Assembly: GCA_024278955.1 (NCBI GenBank)
Contig: JAJRSE010000012.1
Location: 62,001-126,000, forward strand
Direction of reading: 5' to 3'
From: Planctomycetota bacterium
Lineage (GTDB): Bacteria > Planctomycetota > Planctomycetia > Pirellulales > Lacipirellulaceae
Length of the DNA: 64,000 nucleotides
This document shows positions 17,285 to 27,198 of the stretch, piece after piece. The notes beneath the pieces are model-generated. The model saw nothing but the letters and a program-made list of their open reading frames with translations, was not told the DNA's origin and did not search any database. How positions within the stretch are numbered: the first letter of the stretch is position 1; each line of letters begins with the position of its first letter. The position numbers and the translations under genes were made by a program.

Positions 17285-18067
17285 TCATTTTTTTTTCGGT
17301 ATGGCCAGACGCTGCTTCCAGTTGTTTGATAGCGGTATCGAAGTCGTTGTCATTTTTGTTTTTGGCTTCGGAGCTGTCTCGAGCGCTAACGCTGGGGCGA
17401 CGTGCCCATTCCAGGTGCGGATTGTCGAAGCGCCATTTGAAGAGCGAACTGCCGGAGCGTGTTGCGCCAGCTGGACTTGGGAGTTGCTGGTAGAAGGGCT
17501 TTCGTTAGCAACGAGGGCTACTCTTCCTGGAAGCAGGTGCCTTGTTTGCTCGCCGACGATTAAAGAGCCTCCCTCGGGCTCGAAGCGGGCGATTAGACTT
17601 ATGTTTTTGCGTTCACCGCCGACCTCGTCCCAGGGTAGCCAGATGCTGTAGGATGGGCCTAGGGCTGACTTGCTTTCGTGTCGCACGAATTGTTCTTTAG
17701 GAAAGATGAAGCGGCGGGTGGGCTGTGTGCTGCGAGGTTGGCCTTCGGTTTCTTCAAAAGCATAAACAACAAGTTGGCCATCAATTCGGACAGGCTTTTC
17801 GCGGTCTTGGCCGAAGAATGTAAGTCGCCCTCCAAAACCTCGTTGTGGCTTTTGTCCCGTTTGCTTTAGCACCGTGTCGGTCCAAGAGCTAACCATTCTC
17901 ATAGGAATTTCTGTCTGTGCAGGCTCCTCTGATTTGAGGCCAATTGCACGTCGAGGGTCGAGACTTTTCGCAAAATTTCTACTCTTCGATTTGCCAGCTG
18001 CGCATCCTGCATAGGCGACCAGGGTAGCTAGGAAGCAGAGCGAGTAGATTCGGGTGACACGATTCAT
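17285..18067 (-). CDS. putative lipoprotein of unknown function
   Basis: About 260 residues from ATG 18067 (GTG/ATG options upstream to 18097). The leader MNRVTRIYSLCFLATLVAYAGC ends in a lipobox-like YAGC, so lipidation is likely. The body contains RMVSSWTDTVLKQTGQKPQR, RLTFFGQDREKPVRIDGQLVV and an IWLPWDEVGGERKNISLIARF segment, suggesting a beta-rich domain. I do not recognise the family. It follows gspD on the same strand after a repeat and may be co-transcribed with the secretion cluster. Confidence 0.65.
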   Translation of the reverse strand: MNRVTRIYSLCFLATLVAYAGCAAGKSKSRNFAKSLDPRRAIGLKSEEPAQTEIPMRMVSSWTDTVLKQTGQKPQRGFGGRLTFFGQDREKPVRIDGQLVVYAFEETEGQPRSTQPTRRFIFPKEQFVRHESKSALGPSYSIWLPWDEVGGERKNISLIARFEPEGGSLIVGEQTRHLLPGRVALVANESPSTSNSQVQLAQHAPAVRSSNGASTIRTWNGHVAPALALETAPKPKTKMTTTSIPLSNNWKQRLAIPKKK

Positions 18068-18117
18068 GGATGCACTTGTTCTGAAGTTTTTTGGCATTGT
18101 TTATGGGGTGGTGCCGG

Positions 18118-18200
<83 letters not shown>

Positions 18201-18207
18201 CTATTGG

Positions 18208-21200
18208 TTACTTTGTTGTGGCCACTTTCTCTGATTTTCCGAACATTTTTGGTAGTCGGAAAATGCTGCTTTTTTTTGCGGTTTGCTCAGGGGCGTTGGG
18301 TGTTTGTGCTGAAGGAGCGAGCGAAGGTTCTGGCAAAGTCGGTAGATTTTCTGCTGGAGTCGGCAGATAGTTTTGCGTCGGCACTTGCTCGGGGTAGATG
18401 ACCTTGGCTTCTGCTGCCCCGGCCGGGTCACGGATGCTTCTCAGTCCAACGGGGCCGTGCATGTTGATGACGTCGGAGAGGCACCAGTCCATTCGAGCGG
18501 ATTCGATTTCCTTGATCATCTCGGCCTCGAATCGGTTACGTACGATATGAGGAGTAAGTACGATCAGCAGTTCGGTTCGACGCGTGCTGATCGCATCGTA
18601 ACGAAACAGGTTGCCTAGCAGCGGAATGTCGGCTAGCAACGGGACGCGGCGATGGAGGGCCGTGTCTCGTTTGGTGAGCAGGCCACTTAGAACGATCGTT
18701 TGCCCGCTGACGGCGCTGACGGTAGTTTCAGCTTGGATGGTATTTACCAGTGGCGAAAGAATAGGTTCGCCGTTTGGCCCAAAGGCAATCGGCACGCCGT
18801 CGGCAACGTCGCCTAAGCGGTCGTTTGCTGCAAAAATTCGCATGACGACTAGTCCGTCGGGGCTGATGCGAGGGGTGACTCTTAGGCTAAGGCCTACTTC
18901 TTCTCGCGTGATAGTGTTCGAGGTATTTCCGAATTGACTTATGAAAGATCCTGTGATGAAAGGAACGGTTTCACCGACGAAGGCGCGGCCTTCTTGGTTG
19001 TCCATCGCCATGATCTGCGGCCGGCTGAGCACCTCGACTCGCCGCGTTTCTTGCAGCGCTCGTAGCAACATGCTGACGCTATCGCTGCTGGCTGAGAGAA
19101 TCAGGCCGCTGAACCCTGCGTTGGGGCTAATCCGGCTGACGCCAAAGTTGGCAACGCCTTGTGCGGCAACTCTCCCGGCGGTTGTAAGCGAGGAGTCGCT
19201 TCCTGAATTGCCCAAGGGGCCGCCGTTTCCGAAATTGAAGCCGGGAGTGTTGGTTGCCGACTGAATTATTTCTTGAACAAACTGCGTTGAGCCGCCGCCC
19301 GGGTCGTTCGTGATGGTCGTGTTGGTGGTCGTTTGCAAGTCGCCCAGTAGGCTGCGGTCGAAAAGAGCCGAGTCTTGCAGGCCGAGTTCTACGCCAAACT
19401 CGTCGGTGTCGCCGAGTACGATTTCTGCGATCAGCACTTGGATCATGACCATGGGAGCCTGTTCATCCAACTGCTGGATGATGCGATCGATTTCTTCAAA
19501 GTACTTGGGCGAAGCGCTCACAATCAGGCTGTTGCTGCCGATGTCTGCCACGACGACCACTTCTTGTTCGATTTGCTGAAACGGGCTGCCGGTCCCGGGT
19601 GCCGTTTTCAGTACGCTGCGGATGCCTTCCATCCAGTCTTGAATACTAACGGCGACTTCTTCGGCAAACGCATTGTTGAGCCGGTAAACTCGGTTTTCGC
19701 GTCTTCGGCTTTCATCGGCGTCGAGGCGTAGCAAGACCGCTTCGACAACGAGCAGGTCATCTTTTGTGCCAGCGGCGATGATGCTATTGGTTCGTTCGTC
19801 GACTTCAAGACGTAAGCCAGAGAGTCCCGATTGGCCAGGCCCGCCGGGCCCGCTTCGCTGCTGTTGGGCCGGATTGCCGAACAAGCCTTCTAGCATTTTG
19901 GAAAGTGCGACCGCATCGCCGTTGGTGATGGTGAAAACTTTGAGTTCGGCTACCGCGTCGGGCATCTGATCGAGTTGAGCGATCAAGGCCGAAATGAGTG
20001 GCATGCTTTCGGGAGATGCCGAAATAATCAGGGCGTTGGTATTGGCCGAGGCGATTACGCTGGCGCCCGCGAGTACGCCGGATTCAAGCTTGCGGCGTCC
20101 TTCGGCATCAATGGTCATGATACGCAGCAAGTGGGACAAATTGCCGCCTTCGGTAGGCGTTTGGCTGTCCTCGATAGCGCTTTGCAGTACGGCTTGAAGC
20201 TCGGTTGCCAGGGCGCTCTTGAGTTTGAAAATGCGTAGTTCGTTGACCGAATCGCTTGCCTGCTGATCGATCACTTGAAGTAGCGCCCGTACTGCTTTCA
20301 TGTCTTCGATACCGGCTCGGATGATTAGCGCATTCGTTCTTAGGTCGGCAATGACGACCGTGGTTTGAACTAATGTGGGTTTTGCATCCTGCGTTTTAGA
20401 ATTGAACAAGTCTTGAATAACTTGTCGGGCTTCAATCGCTTTGGCATATTCGAGCCGGAAAATTTCGAACTCGGTAAGCTCCTCCCCGGGTTGATCGAGC
20501 TGTCCTATGATTTCGATTGCCTTATCGACGCTTTTCGGCTGGCCCACAATCATGACGGCGTTCGGTTTTAGCAGCGGGACCACGACCAATGGGTCGTAGC
20601 CATATTTGAGGCTGAGCGATTCGTCGAATGCTCTTTGCAAGGTCGTCGCCAAGGGTTGCGATTGGATGTGATCGAGATTGATGATTTCGAGACGTGGCTC
20701 GTTCTTTTCGGCGATTTTTTCGATTTCTTTGATTACGCTCATGACGCGTTCGACGTCTTCTGGGTCTCCTCGGAGGACGAGGATATCGGTCCCTTCAACC
20801 GTTTCGATTTGCACAGGGCCTAGTAGGCTAAGTTCAGGGGCATCGTCGTTCGGCGAAGTTTTGCTTGCTTCGTTGTTTTGCAGATCGTTATCTTGCAGAT
20901 CGGATTTGTCCGGCGATGCTTGCGCCACGAGTGCCGACTTCTGCATCACGCCGACCGCTTGTTTAATTTTTGCCGAGGAGTTGACTCCTGTTGCAACGAC
21001 TTTTGTCGCGTTTATGCGGTCGGGCGGCGAGTCGAGGGCAGCGACTACTTGTTTCCAAGAGTCGACTTGTGCGGCTGTGCCGGAGACCTGCGTTTCGCCC
21101 GTTTGTTTATTCGCCCAAATTGTGACAATTTGTTGGCCTTGCTGATCGACATTAAAGCCTTGCCATTGTCCGGTGGCGTCTTGCTGGATGGGCAAGCGGC

Positions 21201-21660
21201 GTCCCAGGACTTTTTCTAAGCGGCGATGCAGTGTTTTTGCCGTGAGCGATTGTAGTCGAAGCGTAGCGTTTTTCGATTGAGCGTGGACAGCGCTAGGAGT
21301 GGGCCTGCTTGTGGCCAGCGGTTTTGCTTTCTCGTCAATGGGCTTGAGTAACTTGGCAATTTGCTGGTGAATCGGCGCCGAAGCGACTACGACCCATTGA
21401 GAAGTAGGGCGGTCGAGGATCTGGCGGAATTGGCGTTCGCCGGCGAATTGTTCGAGGAGTTTTTTTACGATGGGCTCGTGTTTTGGTAGCACATGGTAGC
21501 TACGGACGAATGGCGCATTGACCGCCGGTGGTACCTGGCTAGGCGTCTGCGCATTAAGCCTACCGGCAATGCAAGCAACACTCGCGAGTACTAACGCAGC
21601 GAGGGTCGCATGCCGTAAGGCAACAGAGCTTGTCCTCATCTTCTTTTCGTGGCATTGCAT
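18208..21660 (-). CDS. gspD: type II secretion secretin GspD, unusually large
   Basis: 1150 residues, nearly twice a usual GspD. A signal peptide occupies the first 35 residues (Met8, ATG 21639, is an alternative start). Several short secretin_N-like modules follow; at least five share the pattern of a strand (EFEIFRLEYA, NELRIFKLKSA, ELKVFTITNG, ENRVYRLNNA) plus a helix. The secretin core spans about 740-1050: PMVMIQVLIAEIVLGDTDEFG, VEVLSRPQIMAMDNQEG, VGETVPF, TPRISPDG and the final VPLLADIPLLGNLFR. A Pro-rich tail of 90 residues ends the protein. It forms the outer-membrane pore. It is the last gspE-D gene. Confidence 0.9.
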   Translation of the reverse strand: MQCHEKKMRTSSVALRHATLAALVLASVACIAGRLNAQTPSQVPPAVNAPFVRSYHVLPKHEPIVKKLLEQFAGERQFRQILDRPTSQWVVVASAPIHQQIAKLLKPIDEKAKPLATSRPTPSAVHAQSKNATLRLQSLTAKTLHRRLEKVLGRRLPIQQDATGQWQGFNVDQQGQQIVTIWANKQTGETQVSGTAAQVDSWKQVVAALDSPPDRINATKVVATGVNSSAKIKQAVGVMQKSALVAQASPDKSDLQDNDLQNNEASKTSPNDDAPELSLLGPVQIETVEGTDILVLRGDPEDVERVMSVIKEIEKIAEKNEPRLEIINLDHIQSQPLATTLQRAFDESLSLKYGYDPLVVVPLLKPNAVMIVGQPKSVDKAIEIIGQLDQPGEELTEFEIFRLEYAKAIEARQVIQDLFNSKTQDAKPTLVQTTVVIADLRTNALIIRAGIEDMKAVRALLQVIDQQASDSVNELRIFKLKSALATELQAVLQSAIEDSQTPTEGGNLSHLLRIMTIDAEGRRKLESGVLAGASVIASANTNALIISASPESMPLISALIAQLDQMPDAVAELKVFTITNGDAVALSKMLEGLFGNPAQQQRSGPGGPGQSGLSGLRLEVDERTNSIIAAGTKDDLLVVEAVLLRLDADESRRRENRVYRLNNAFAEEVAVSIQDWMEGIRSVLKTAPGTGSPFQQIEQEVVVVADIGSNSLIVSASPKYFEEIDRIIQQLDEQAPMVMIQVLIAEIVLGDTDEFGVELGLQDSALFDRSLLGDLQTTTNTTITNDPGGGSTQFVQEIIQSATNTPGFNFGNGGPLGNSGSDSSLTTAGRVAAQGVANFGVSRISPNAGFSGLILSASSDSVSMLLRALQETRRVEVLSRPQIMAMDNQEGRAFVGETVPFITGSFISQFGNTSNTITREEVGLSLRVTPRISPDGLVVMRIFAANDRLGDVADGVPIAFGPNGEPILSPLVNTIQAETTVSAVSGQTIVLSGLLTKRDTALHRRVPLLADIPLLGNLFRYDAISTRRTELLIVLTPHIVRNRFEAEMIKEIESARMDWCLSDVINMHGPVGLRSIRDPAGAAEAKVIYPEQVPTQNYLPTPAENLPTLPEPSLAPSAQTPNAPEQTAKKSSIFRLPKMFGKSEKVATTK

Positions 21661-21918
21661 TGAACGAATTCCAGAAGTCTTAGCACCTCAGTAACAGGTA
21701 CGCAAACCGAGCGCACACTAATCCCTACAACTGGAATGATCGGCAAAGTTTGCCAAACTACACCACTCTTTCCATGAAAGAGGTTACAGATAGGGGCTTC
21801 GAGGGTGTCGCATAGACGTTTTGGGACGCCGTGCTGGCAAAAGCGGAGCAGCAGTGTGAGATCTGCTCAGCCTTGAAGAAACGGCTGCTAGCTAGCCGCG
21901 GAAATGAGAGCGAAGCCT

Positions 21919-22848
21919 TCAGCCAGCTTGGTCGAGAAGAGGCGTGGCTTGAGAAAGATACTGTCCTAAACGCACCAGAACACGTTGTTTTTTGAGAGTA
22001 ACGATTGCCTCTCGTCCTTCCAGGTTAGCAATCTGGCCCACAAATGGGCCAATTTCGATGGAGTCGCCTTCTCGGAAAAAGAGGATGTCTCCCGACTCTT
22101 CCATGCGGATTGCCATTTGCCAGCCGCCTTGGCCGTAGGTCATCGCGGTGAAACGAGCTTGAGCTAGCACTTGATCCAATTCGGTCGTCGATTGCTCGCT
22201 ACCATTGGAAGCACCAAGAAGGGCGGGCCGATATGGGGCAAAAATATTTCTGCTGACGATTGCTGCGCTCACTTCTTCTAATGGCGGAAGTGGTGTGTTG
22301 CTTAGACGTTCTGAGAGGCGGTCTGTTCGTTTGCAATCTTCGAGCGAAAGTGCATCGATCGTCAGAGAAATGACGAGCGTGCCTCCTTCTTTCGAGGGAG
22401 TGAGGTTTGCTTCTGAAACTCGGTGCAAGTGTCCCGCTCGGTAGAAGCGGTAGAGGAAGTCTGACAACTGTGCCAACGAGCCTTCGGCACTCACAAGGAA
22501 GCTGATCTCTTGAAACCGCTTGTTTCCTCCGCCCGAGGATTTGTCGTTGAGTTCTGTGACGTAGAGGCCCGATTCGATAAGTTGTTCTCGCAGCCAATCT
22601 TCGTACAGCGACTTGGCCACATCGAGGTCGGTGGGCAGGGACTGTTTGGCCCAGGCGTAGATTCTTTTTTGAGCTTCGCGACCACGCGCATCGGATTTTT
22701 CGGCACGGGCCAATTCTTTTTTTACGCTTTTCAGCATGCGATAGTTTTTGGCTCGCACATCTCGAAACGTAGAGACGCCTGTCGTGGCGGTCCAAAAGAC
22801 TGCCACGATGCCGACACCAACCACGAGTAGTTTTTCGCGAGAGTTCAT
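21919..22848 (-). CDS. GspM/PilO-like protein with GspC-like C-terminal domain
   Basis: 309 residues. A single N-terminal membrane helix (residues 6-25) is followed by a coiled coil and a ferredoxin-like PilO/GspM domain (residues 60-170: WLREQLIESGLYVTEL, FLVSAEGSLAQLSDFLYRFYR). From about residue 195 the sequence changes to SRNIFAPYRP, then a beta-rich part with GQGGWQMAIRMEESG, FFREGDSIEIGPFVGQI and AIVTLKKQRVLVRLGQYL, the layout of the GspC/PilP homology region that touches the secretin. No separate GspC gene is present, so a fusion is likely. The start overlaps gspL by four bases. Confidence 0.72.
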   Translation of the reverse strand: MNSREKLLVVGVGIVAVFWTATTGVSTFRDVRAKNYRMLKSVKKELARAEKSDARGREAQKRIYAWAKQSLPTDLDVAKSLYEDWLREQLIESGLYVTELNDKSSGGGNKRFQEISFLVSAEGSLAQLSDFLYRFYRAGHLHRVSEANLTPSKEGGTLVISLTIDALSLEDCKRTDRLSERLSNTPLPPLEEVSAAIVSRNIFAPYRPALLGASNGSEQSTTELDQVLAQARFTAMTYGQGGWQMAIRMEESGDILFFREGDSIEIGPFVGQIANLEGREAIVTLKKQRVLVRLGQYLSQATPLLDQAG

Positions 22849-24368
22849 TTCTTAGGATTTTCCTCTTCCCCGGCGTCGAACTCAACCGAAGCGCTGATTA
22901 GCCAAAGGTAGTTTGGCGGATCTTCGTTTTCTTCGGCAGTATCTCGCTGGACTCTGCCGGTACCTTCTCGAAGTCGGCTTTCCAGGTCGGCCACGGCCGA
23001 GTAGGTTCTCAGAGCCGCATCCATATCAATTCGAGTGCCACCGATTTCTAATTTTTTCAGCATGACATCTTGTTCGACGTTGAATTCTTCGGCATCAAGT
23101 GCAAGCGGTCGTATTTTCTCGCTGAGCGTTTGCAACTCGGTCAGGATGTTTACGGACTCTTCTTGCCATTCGCGAATCGCCCCTGCAAATTGTTCGTCGG
23201 CGACCAGTTCCTTTTCCGATTCGGCCAGCTTTGCCAGCATCGCCCGATTGAAATCGGATTTTTCAACCGGTGCATGCAGCTCTTTGTATCCCAGCCAGCC
23301 GCCATAGGCGATCAATGCAAACAGAACGGCAGCCAGCAGCGCATAAGTGCGCTGGCCCGTGCGGGGCGCGGGCCGCTGTCGAGGATGCAGTAAGTCGACT
23401 GGCGGAGCATTGCCTACCGCTTCGTCGAACGCCAAGCCGGCCAAGGGTAAAATATGGGACGTCGAGTCCTCATCCCCAGATTTTGTGGTAAGCAGCGCGG
23501 CGTCGGATGCGAAGTCCATGGGTTGTACTTCAAATTCCAACTGCTCGCCAAGCATTTCTGTAAGCTGCGTCACTTCGTCGGGACGCTTGCCGACAATCCA
23601 AGCAGAAACGCCCTTGTCCTCGGGGTGTTGGTGCGAAAGCGCGAAGGCAGTGCGACGCAACTCGGCGGCGACGGTCGTGCTGAGTTCGCCCAGATTGTCT
23701 GCCGCAGGTAAATGGACTTGGCGAAACAAGACCAGCTCTGAGCCGATCGTTGCCCAGATGGTTGCCTCGTGGGCAAAAGGGGCCACAAAAATGCTGGCGG
23801 GTTGTTCGTCGCCGCGAGTCGCTCGCCGCGTTATGGCAGGCCAGCCTAGTGAGAGTGGCACATAGCGGGTAGGCGACAAGTCGGCTGCTGCGCAAACTTC
23901 CTGGAGGCGGTTTAAGTTTTCGGACGTTAGCGAAACGGCAAGTGTTTGATTCGCCGTTTGATTGTCTCCGGTAAGGGGCAGGAAATCGAAACCGATGGAT
24001 TCCCCTGTGCGAGTCGTATCGAATCCCGCCTGCATGTACACGAGATCGGGCAATTCTGCAGGAGGGCAGGGGGGCAACTCGAGGTGTTGCCACTTGAGAA
24101 GGTCGCGACCTATTGCCAGAACGATCTTGGCTCGTCCCGGCTTGTAGGGCGCAAGGGCTTCTTTGAGCAGTTGGCCGATTCTCTCTGTTTCGAGAGGCTG
24201 GTCCGCTTCGTCAGACGGCTTAGGATCTTCCGATGTTTCTGGCTGCTCAAGCGGGATCGAGATTACGGCATCGACTTCCAGGTGTGCAACACGACGTCCC
24301 GTCACGACGGCGCGAAGCATTGTTGAGTCCCAGTGGATTACGATGACTTGAGCCATGTTTGAAAGCAC
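22845..24368 (-). CDS. gspL: GspL/PilM-like assembly protein
   Basis: 507 residues. The N-terminal 330 residues have the actin-like fold of GspL/PilM (VIVIHWDSTMLRAVVTGRR, then KIVLAIGRDLLKWQHLELPP). A membrane helix at about 345-365 (YALLAAVLFALIAYGGWLGY) is followed by a periplasmic coiled coil. GspL links the GspE ATPase to the inner-membrane platform. The stop codon overlaps the start of the GspM-like gene (ATGA), indicating translational coupling. Met5 is an alternative start. Confidence 0.8.
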   Translation of the reverse strand: MLSNMAQVIVIHWDSTMLRAVVTGRRVAHLEVDAVISIPLEQPETSEDPKPSDEADQPLETERIGQLLKEALAPYKPGRAKIVLAIGRDLLKWQHLELPPCPPAELPDLVYMQAGFDTTRTGESIGFDFLPLTGDNQTANQTLAVSLTSENLNRLQEVCAAADLSPTRYVPLSLGWPAITRRATRGDEQPASIFVAPFAHEATIWATIGSELVLFRQVHLPAADNLGELSTTVAAELRRTAFALSHQHPEDKGVSAWIVGKRPDEVTQLTEMLGEQLEFEVQPMDFASDAALLTTKSGDEDSTSHILPLAGLAFDEAVGNAPPVDLLHPRQRPAPRTGQRTYALLAAVLFALIAYGGWLGYKELHAPVEKSDFNRAMLAKLAESEKELVADEQFAGAIREWQEESVNILTELQTLSEKIRPLALDAEEFNVEQDVMLKKLEIGGTRIDMDAALRTYSAVADLESRLREGTGRVQRDTAEENEDPPNYLWLISASVEFDAGEEENPKK

Positions 24369-24563
24369 GCAAGGTGGGGCAGGAGTGCCACGGGTTTTCA
24401 GGTACTCTAGCTGAAAAACGTGGACGAAAAGGCGGGCAAAACTTTTGGGTGGGGGGCAGGAATCTCTATCGAGAAAAATAGGAGTTTTCTGACAAAGCCA
24501 GGAAATCCCAAAGATCTCGGTACTGGCTCTATTCTACACTCTCGACGGGATAAAGGAAAAAAA

Positions 24564-26168
24564 CTACTTGCGATTCTCTAATTCGTCGCCCAGCACGCTG
24601 CGAGCAACTCCGGGACCCAGCTGGGTAAGTTCCTGCCAAGCGACTATTCGAGCGGTTTTTTCCGAACGATCGAGGATGACCTCGGCCCGGGCTCTCGGGG
24701 TAGTTGCCTCGAAATAGCCGACCACTTGGGCACTGTAGACATCTCCGCCGCCGGTTAGGTAGGGGGCTATTTGCCGCATTTCGTCCAGGGTGACGATTCC
24801 CTCAGCCAAAATCCAAAGCGGATGTCGGGTTTTGCCTTCGTTTTCTCCCTTTTTTGAGTCGCGCTGATTGAGAATCTGGCTGACCATGATTTCTGTCATG
24901 CCTGGTACAGACTTCAAAACGGGACGCGAGGCCGTCTCGAGATTGATTCGACCGGCGATATGCCGAGCCTCGCCAACTTGCACATGATTGAAAAGGCTGA
25001 GCATGCTCTCGCGGTAAGTCGACGGGTCGTCTTGCCATGGCGATTCGAAGAGGCTTCCGGGCTCATTTTCTTTGCCTTTGACAGCAATCCTTGCCCCCAC
25101 AAGTTCGTAGAGGCTGGCGAGATTTGTTTTCGCTTCTTTTTTCAAATCGAGAACATGGCCTGAGATCTCGGCAGGATTGCCAGTTGCATCTTTTGATGCG
25201 GGGCCAAACTGTCGGTAAAGAATAAGAAACTTGGCTTGGTTTTCGCCAATCGTTTTGCTCAGGTCTTGGTAGAGTTTTTCGAGGTTGGTCGAATTTATAT
25301 TGACTTTCGATTCGCCGGCCGAAGTTTCGATTCGTTCTAGGCTGTGGAGTGTTAGGTAGGCGGCAATGCCGCGATTCAATTCGCCGTTGTTGTTGTCTGC
25401 TTGCTCTAACGCACCTCGAGCTTTTTGTTCTTGTTTGTCGACGACGTAACTACGATTGGTGTCGAAGCCATAAAGCAGCTCGGGCGTTACGCCGTGAACC
25501 ATGAGGAGTTCGTCGAGGGCCGTAAGCGGGCCATTGCGAGGTTGGTAGGCGGGCGAGAGCTCTCGGTAGTGCGACCGCTCAACACCAAATTCTCGTGGCG
25601 AATCGTCGTCGTCGAGCCAATCGAGAATCGCGTCTGCTATGGCTGCGTCGATTCCAGGAATTGCCAGCAAGCGGTCTCTTGCCGAGTCGTTTTCTTTCTC
25701 GTCGTCTTCAACCAGCGTATTGAGATTCAATTTGGCCGATTCATTTTCCATTCCATACTGCAAATCGTCATAGGTTCCTTCTTTCATGCCGTTTGCCAGC
25801 ACCGTGAACCGACCGCGAAAGTCTTTTAGCGAATCGTCGAGGACCAGGATGCTTTGCATCAACTCGGAATTGTCTGAGAGCCCGCCTTGACGATTGATTT
25901 CGTCGTCGGACTGTTGCAGAATCGCCAGCAAGTACTCTACGCCAGACTCAACGAGCATCCGAGCCTGGAGACGGCGTCCGCCATAGCGGGTTGCGGTGTG
26001 TTCGTTTTGCATGAGTGCCAGATAAGATCCGACCGTGAGCGACATCATCGTCACGACGATGAGAACCAACAGCAGAACGCTGGCGGGGCGCTGCGATAGG
26101 CGAAGCCGTCGAGGGGCGGTTGCCCTTGGCAAAAAGCTTTCGGCACGTTTTTTTGAGGATCGAAACAT
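24564..26168 (-). CDS. gspK: minor pseudopilin GspK
   Basis: 534 residues. The prepilin region lies near residue 30: ASVLLLVLIVVTMMSLTVGSY, with no Glu at +5, as is usual for GspK. Helix-hairpin-helix-like segments typical of GspK follow: LLAIPGIDAAIADAILDWLDDDD, PRNGPLTALDELLMVHGV, and a second set with PVLKSVPGMTEIMVSQILNQR near residue 420. It is larger than E. coli GspK (about 325 residues). It should cap the pseudopilus tip with GspI and GspJ. Confidence 0.88.
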   Translation of the reverse strand: MFRSSKKRAESFLPRATAPRRLRLSQRPASVLLLVLIVVTMMSLTVGSYLALMQNEHTATRYGGRRLQARMLVESGVEYLLAILQQSDDEINRQGGLSDNSELMQSILVLDDSLKDFRGRFTVLANGMKEGTYDDLQYGMENESAKLNLNTLVEDDEKENDSARDRLLAIPGIDAAIADAILDWLDDDDSPREFGVERSHYRELSPAYQPRNGPLTALDELLMVHGVTPELLYGFDTNRSYVVDKQEQKARGALEQADNNNGELNRGIAAYLTLHSLERIETSAGESKVNINSTNLEKLYQDLSKTIGENQAKFLILYRQFGPASKDATGNPAEISGHVLDLKKEAKTNLASLYELVGARIAVKGKENEPGSLFESPWQDDPSTYRESMLSLFNHVQVGEARHIAGRINLETASRPVLKSVPGMTEIMVSQILNQRDSKKGENEGKTRHPLWILAEGIVTLDEMRQIAPYLTGGGDVYSAQVVGYFEATTPRARAEVILDRSEKTARIVAWQELTQLGPGVARSVLGDELENRK

Positions 26169-26283
26169 CGTAGTGCTTTGTCAGCTTTCGATGGATGGGT
26201 CGCAATGGCCGGATACTATCTGAAAACAAGTGAACCTTGCCATTGTGATCCATCAATTCAACATGGTCAAAGCAGTAGTGTTT

Positions 26284-27198
26284 TTAGGGGGCGTTTTGGC
26301 TTAATTTGATACGCTGCGGACCAGGAACGCCGGTTTTCGGCTGGAGCTTGGGGATACGCACAAACAACCGATATTCGGTCGCCGCTTCTAATTGAGGTTC
26401 CAACTCCTCGGGGTCGTCGGGTGGGCGTTTGTTAATGTCGGCTACAGGTTCGTTTGCAATTTTAAGCGTGATCTCAACGGCTTGAGGTAGGCTGCCTTGT
26501 TCGGCGGAGTCCCATTCTTCGAGAAGTTCCTTTCCATCGAAATAGGCGAATTCGATGTCGAGCACTTCGGGGGCTAGGAGCTGGGCATCTTCGGTGGCTG
26601 CTGCGTCTTCGTCGGTGTCATCAAACTTGCTCAGCTGGGCGAGCCAGGCGACGGTTGACATTTGATCGCGAGAGAGGCCAGCGTATTCTAGTGGTTTGTC
26701 TTCCGTCTGAATTCCTTGAGCAGCCAGTTGCTTGACAAGTACGGACTGGCCCTCGTTGATAAAGTAACGCACGGTTTGCGGCATTTGCTCTGCCGAGGCA
26801 TCTTCCGCGACTTTGTTTTTCTTCTCGGAAATACGCTCCCATCGCCACACCGAAGCCCGATCGATTCGTATTTGCTTTGCCGTGCCATAGATTCCTAGCA
26901 CTTGAGAGACCTCGCTAGAGTTCTCCGCCGAGGTTTCACTCTCCGAAGAATCTTCGGTGTCGTCGGTTGAGTTTTGCGAGGGGGCGTAGTAGCGAGCAGC
27001 TCGCAGGTCGTTGGAGATATGATTGAGAATACCGCGTGCTAATTGCGACGACTCTACCCGCGAGCGACTCGATTCGACTCGGAAGAGTAGCAGCTCAAGG
27101 GCCGTGGTCAGCAGCACCAGGACGACGCCTGTCAAACTGATCGTGAGAATGACCTCGATCAACGTAAAAGCGTTTTTTCTTCGGGCGACTCTAAGCAT
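26284..27198 (-). CDS. gspJ: minor pseudopilin GspJ
   Basis: 304 residues. Prepilin motif near residue 10: KNAFTLIEVILTISLTG, with Ala before the cleavage site and Glu at +5. The region after the helix (RGILNHISNDLRAARYYA) follows GspJ family order. Acidic Ser/Glu-rich insertions occur at about residues 75-95 and 205-215. It overlaps the end of gspI by eight bases, consistent with translational coupling. Confidence 0.82.
   Translation of the reverse strand: MLRVARRKNAFTLIEVILTISLTGVVLVLLTTALELLLFRVESSRSRVESSQLARGILNHISNDLRAARYYAPSQNSTDDTEDSSESETSAENSSEVSQVLGIYGTAKQIRIDRASVWRWERISEKKNKVAEDASAEQMPQTVRYFINEGQSVLVKQLAAQGIQTEDKPLEYAGLSRDQMSTVAWLAQLSKFDDTDEDAAATEDAQLLAPEVLDIEFAYFDGKELLEEWDSAEQGSLPQAVEITLKIANEPVADINKRPPDDPEELEPQLEAATEYRLFVRIPKLQPKTGVPGPQRIKLSQNAP

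Noticed and set aside
19310-21219. Several plus-strand frames inside gspD
   Set aside because: Shadows of the secretin gene with no domain or ribosome site of their own.
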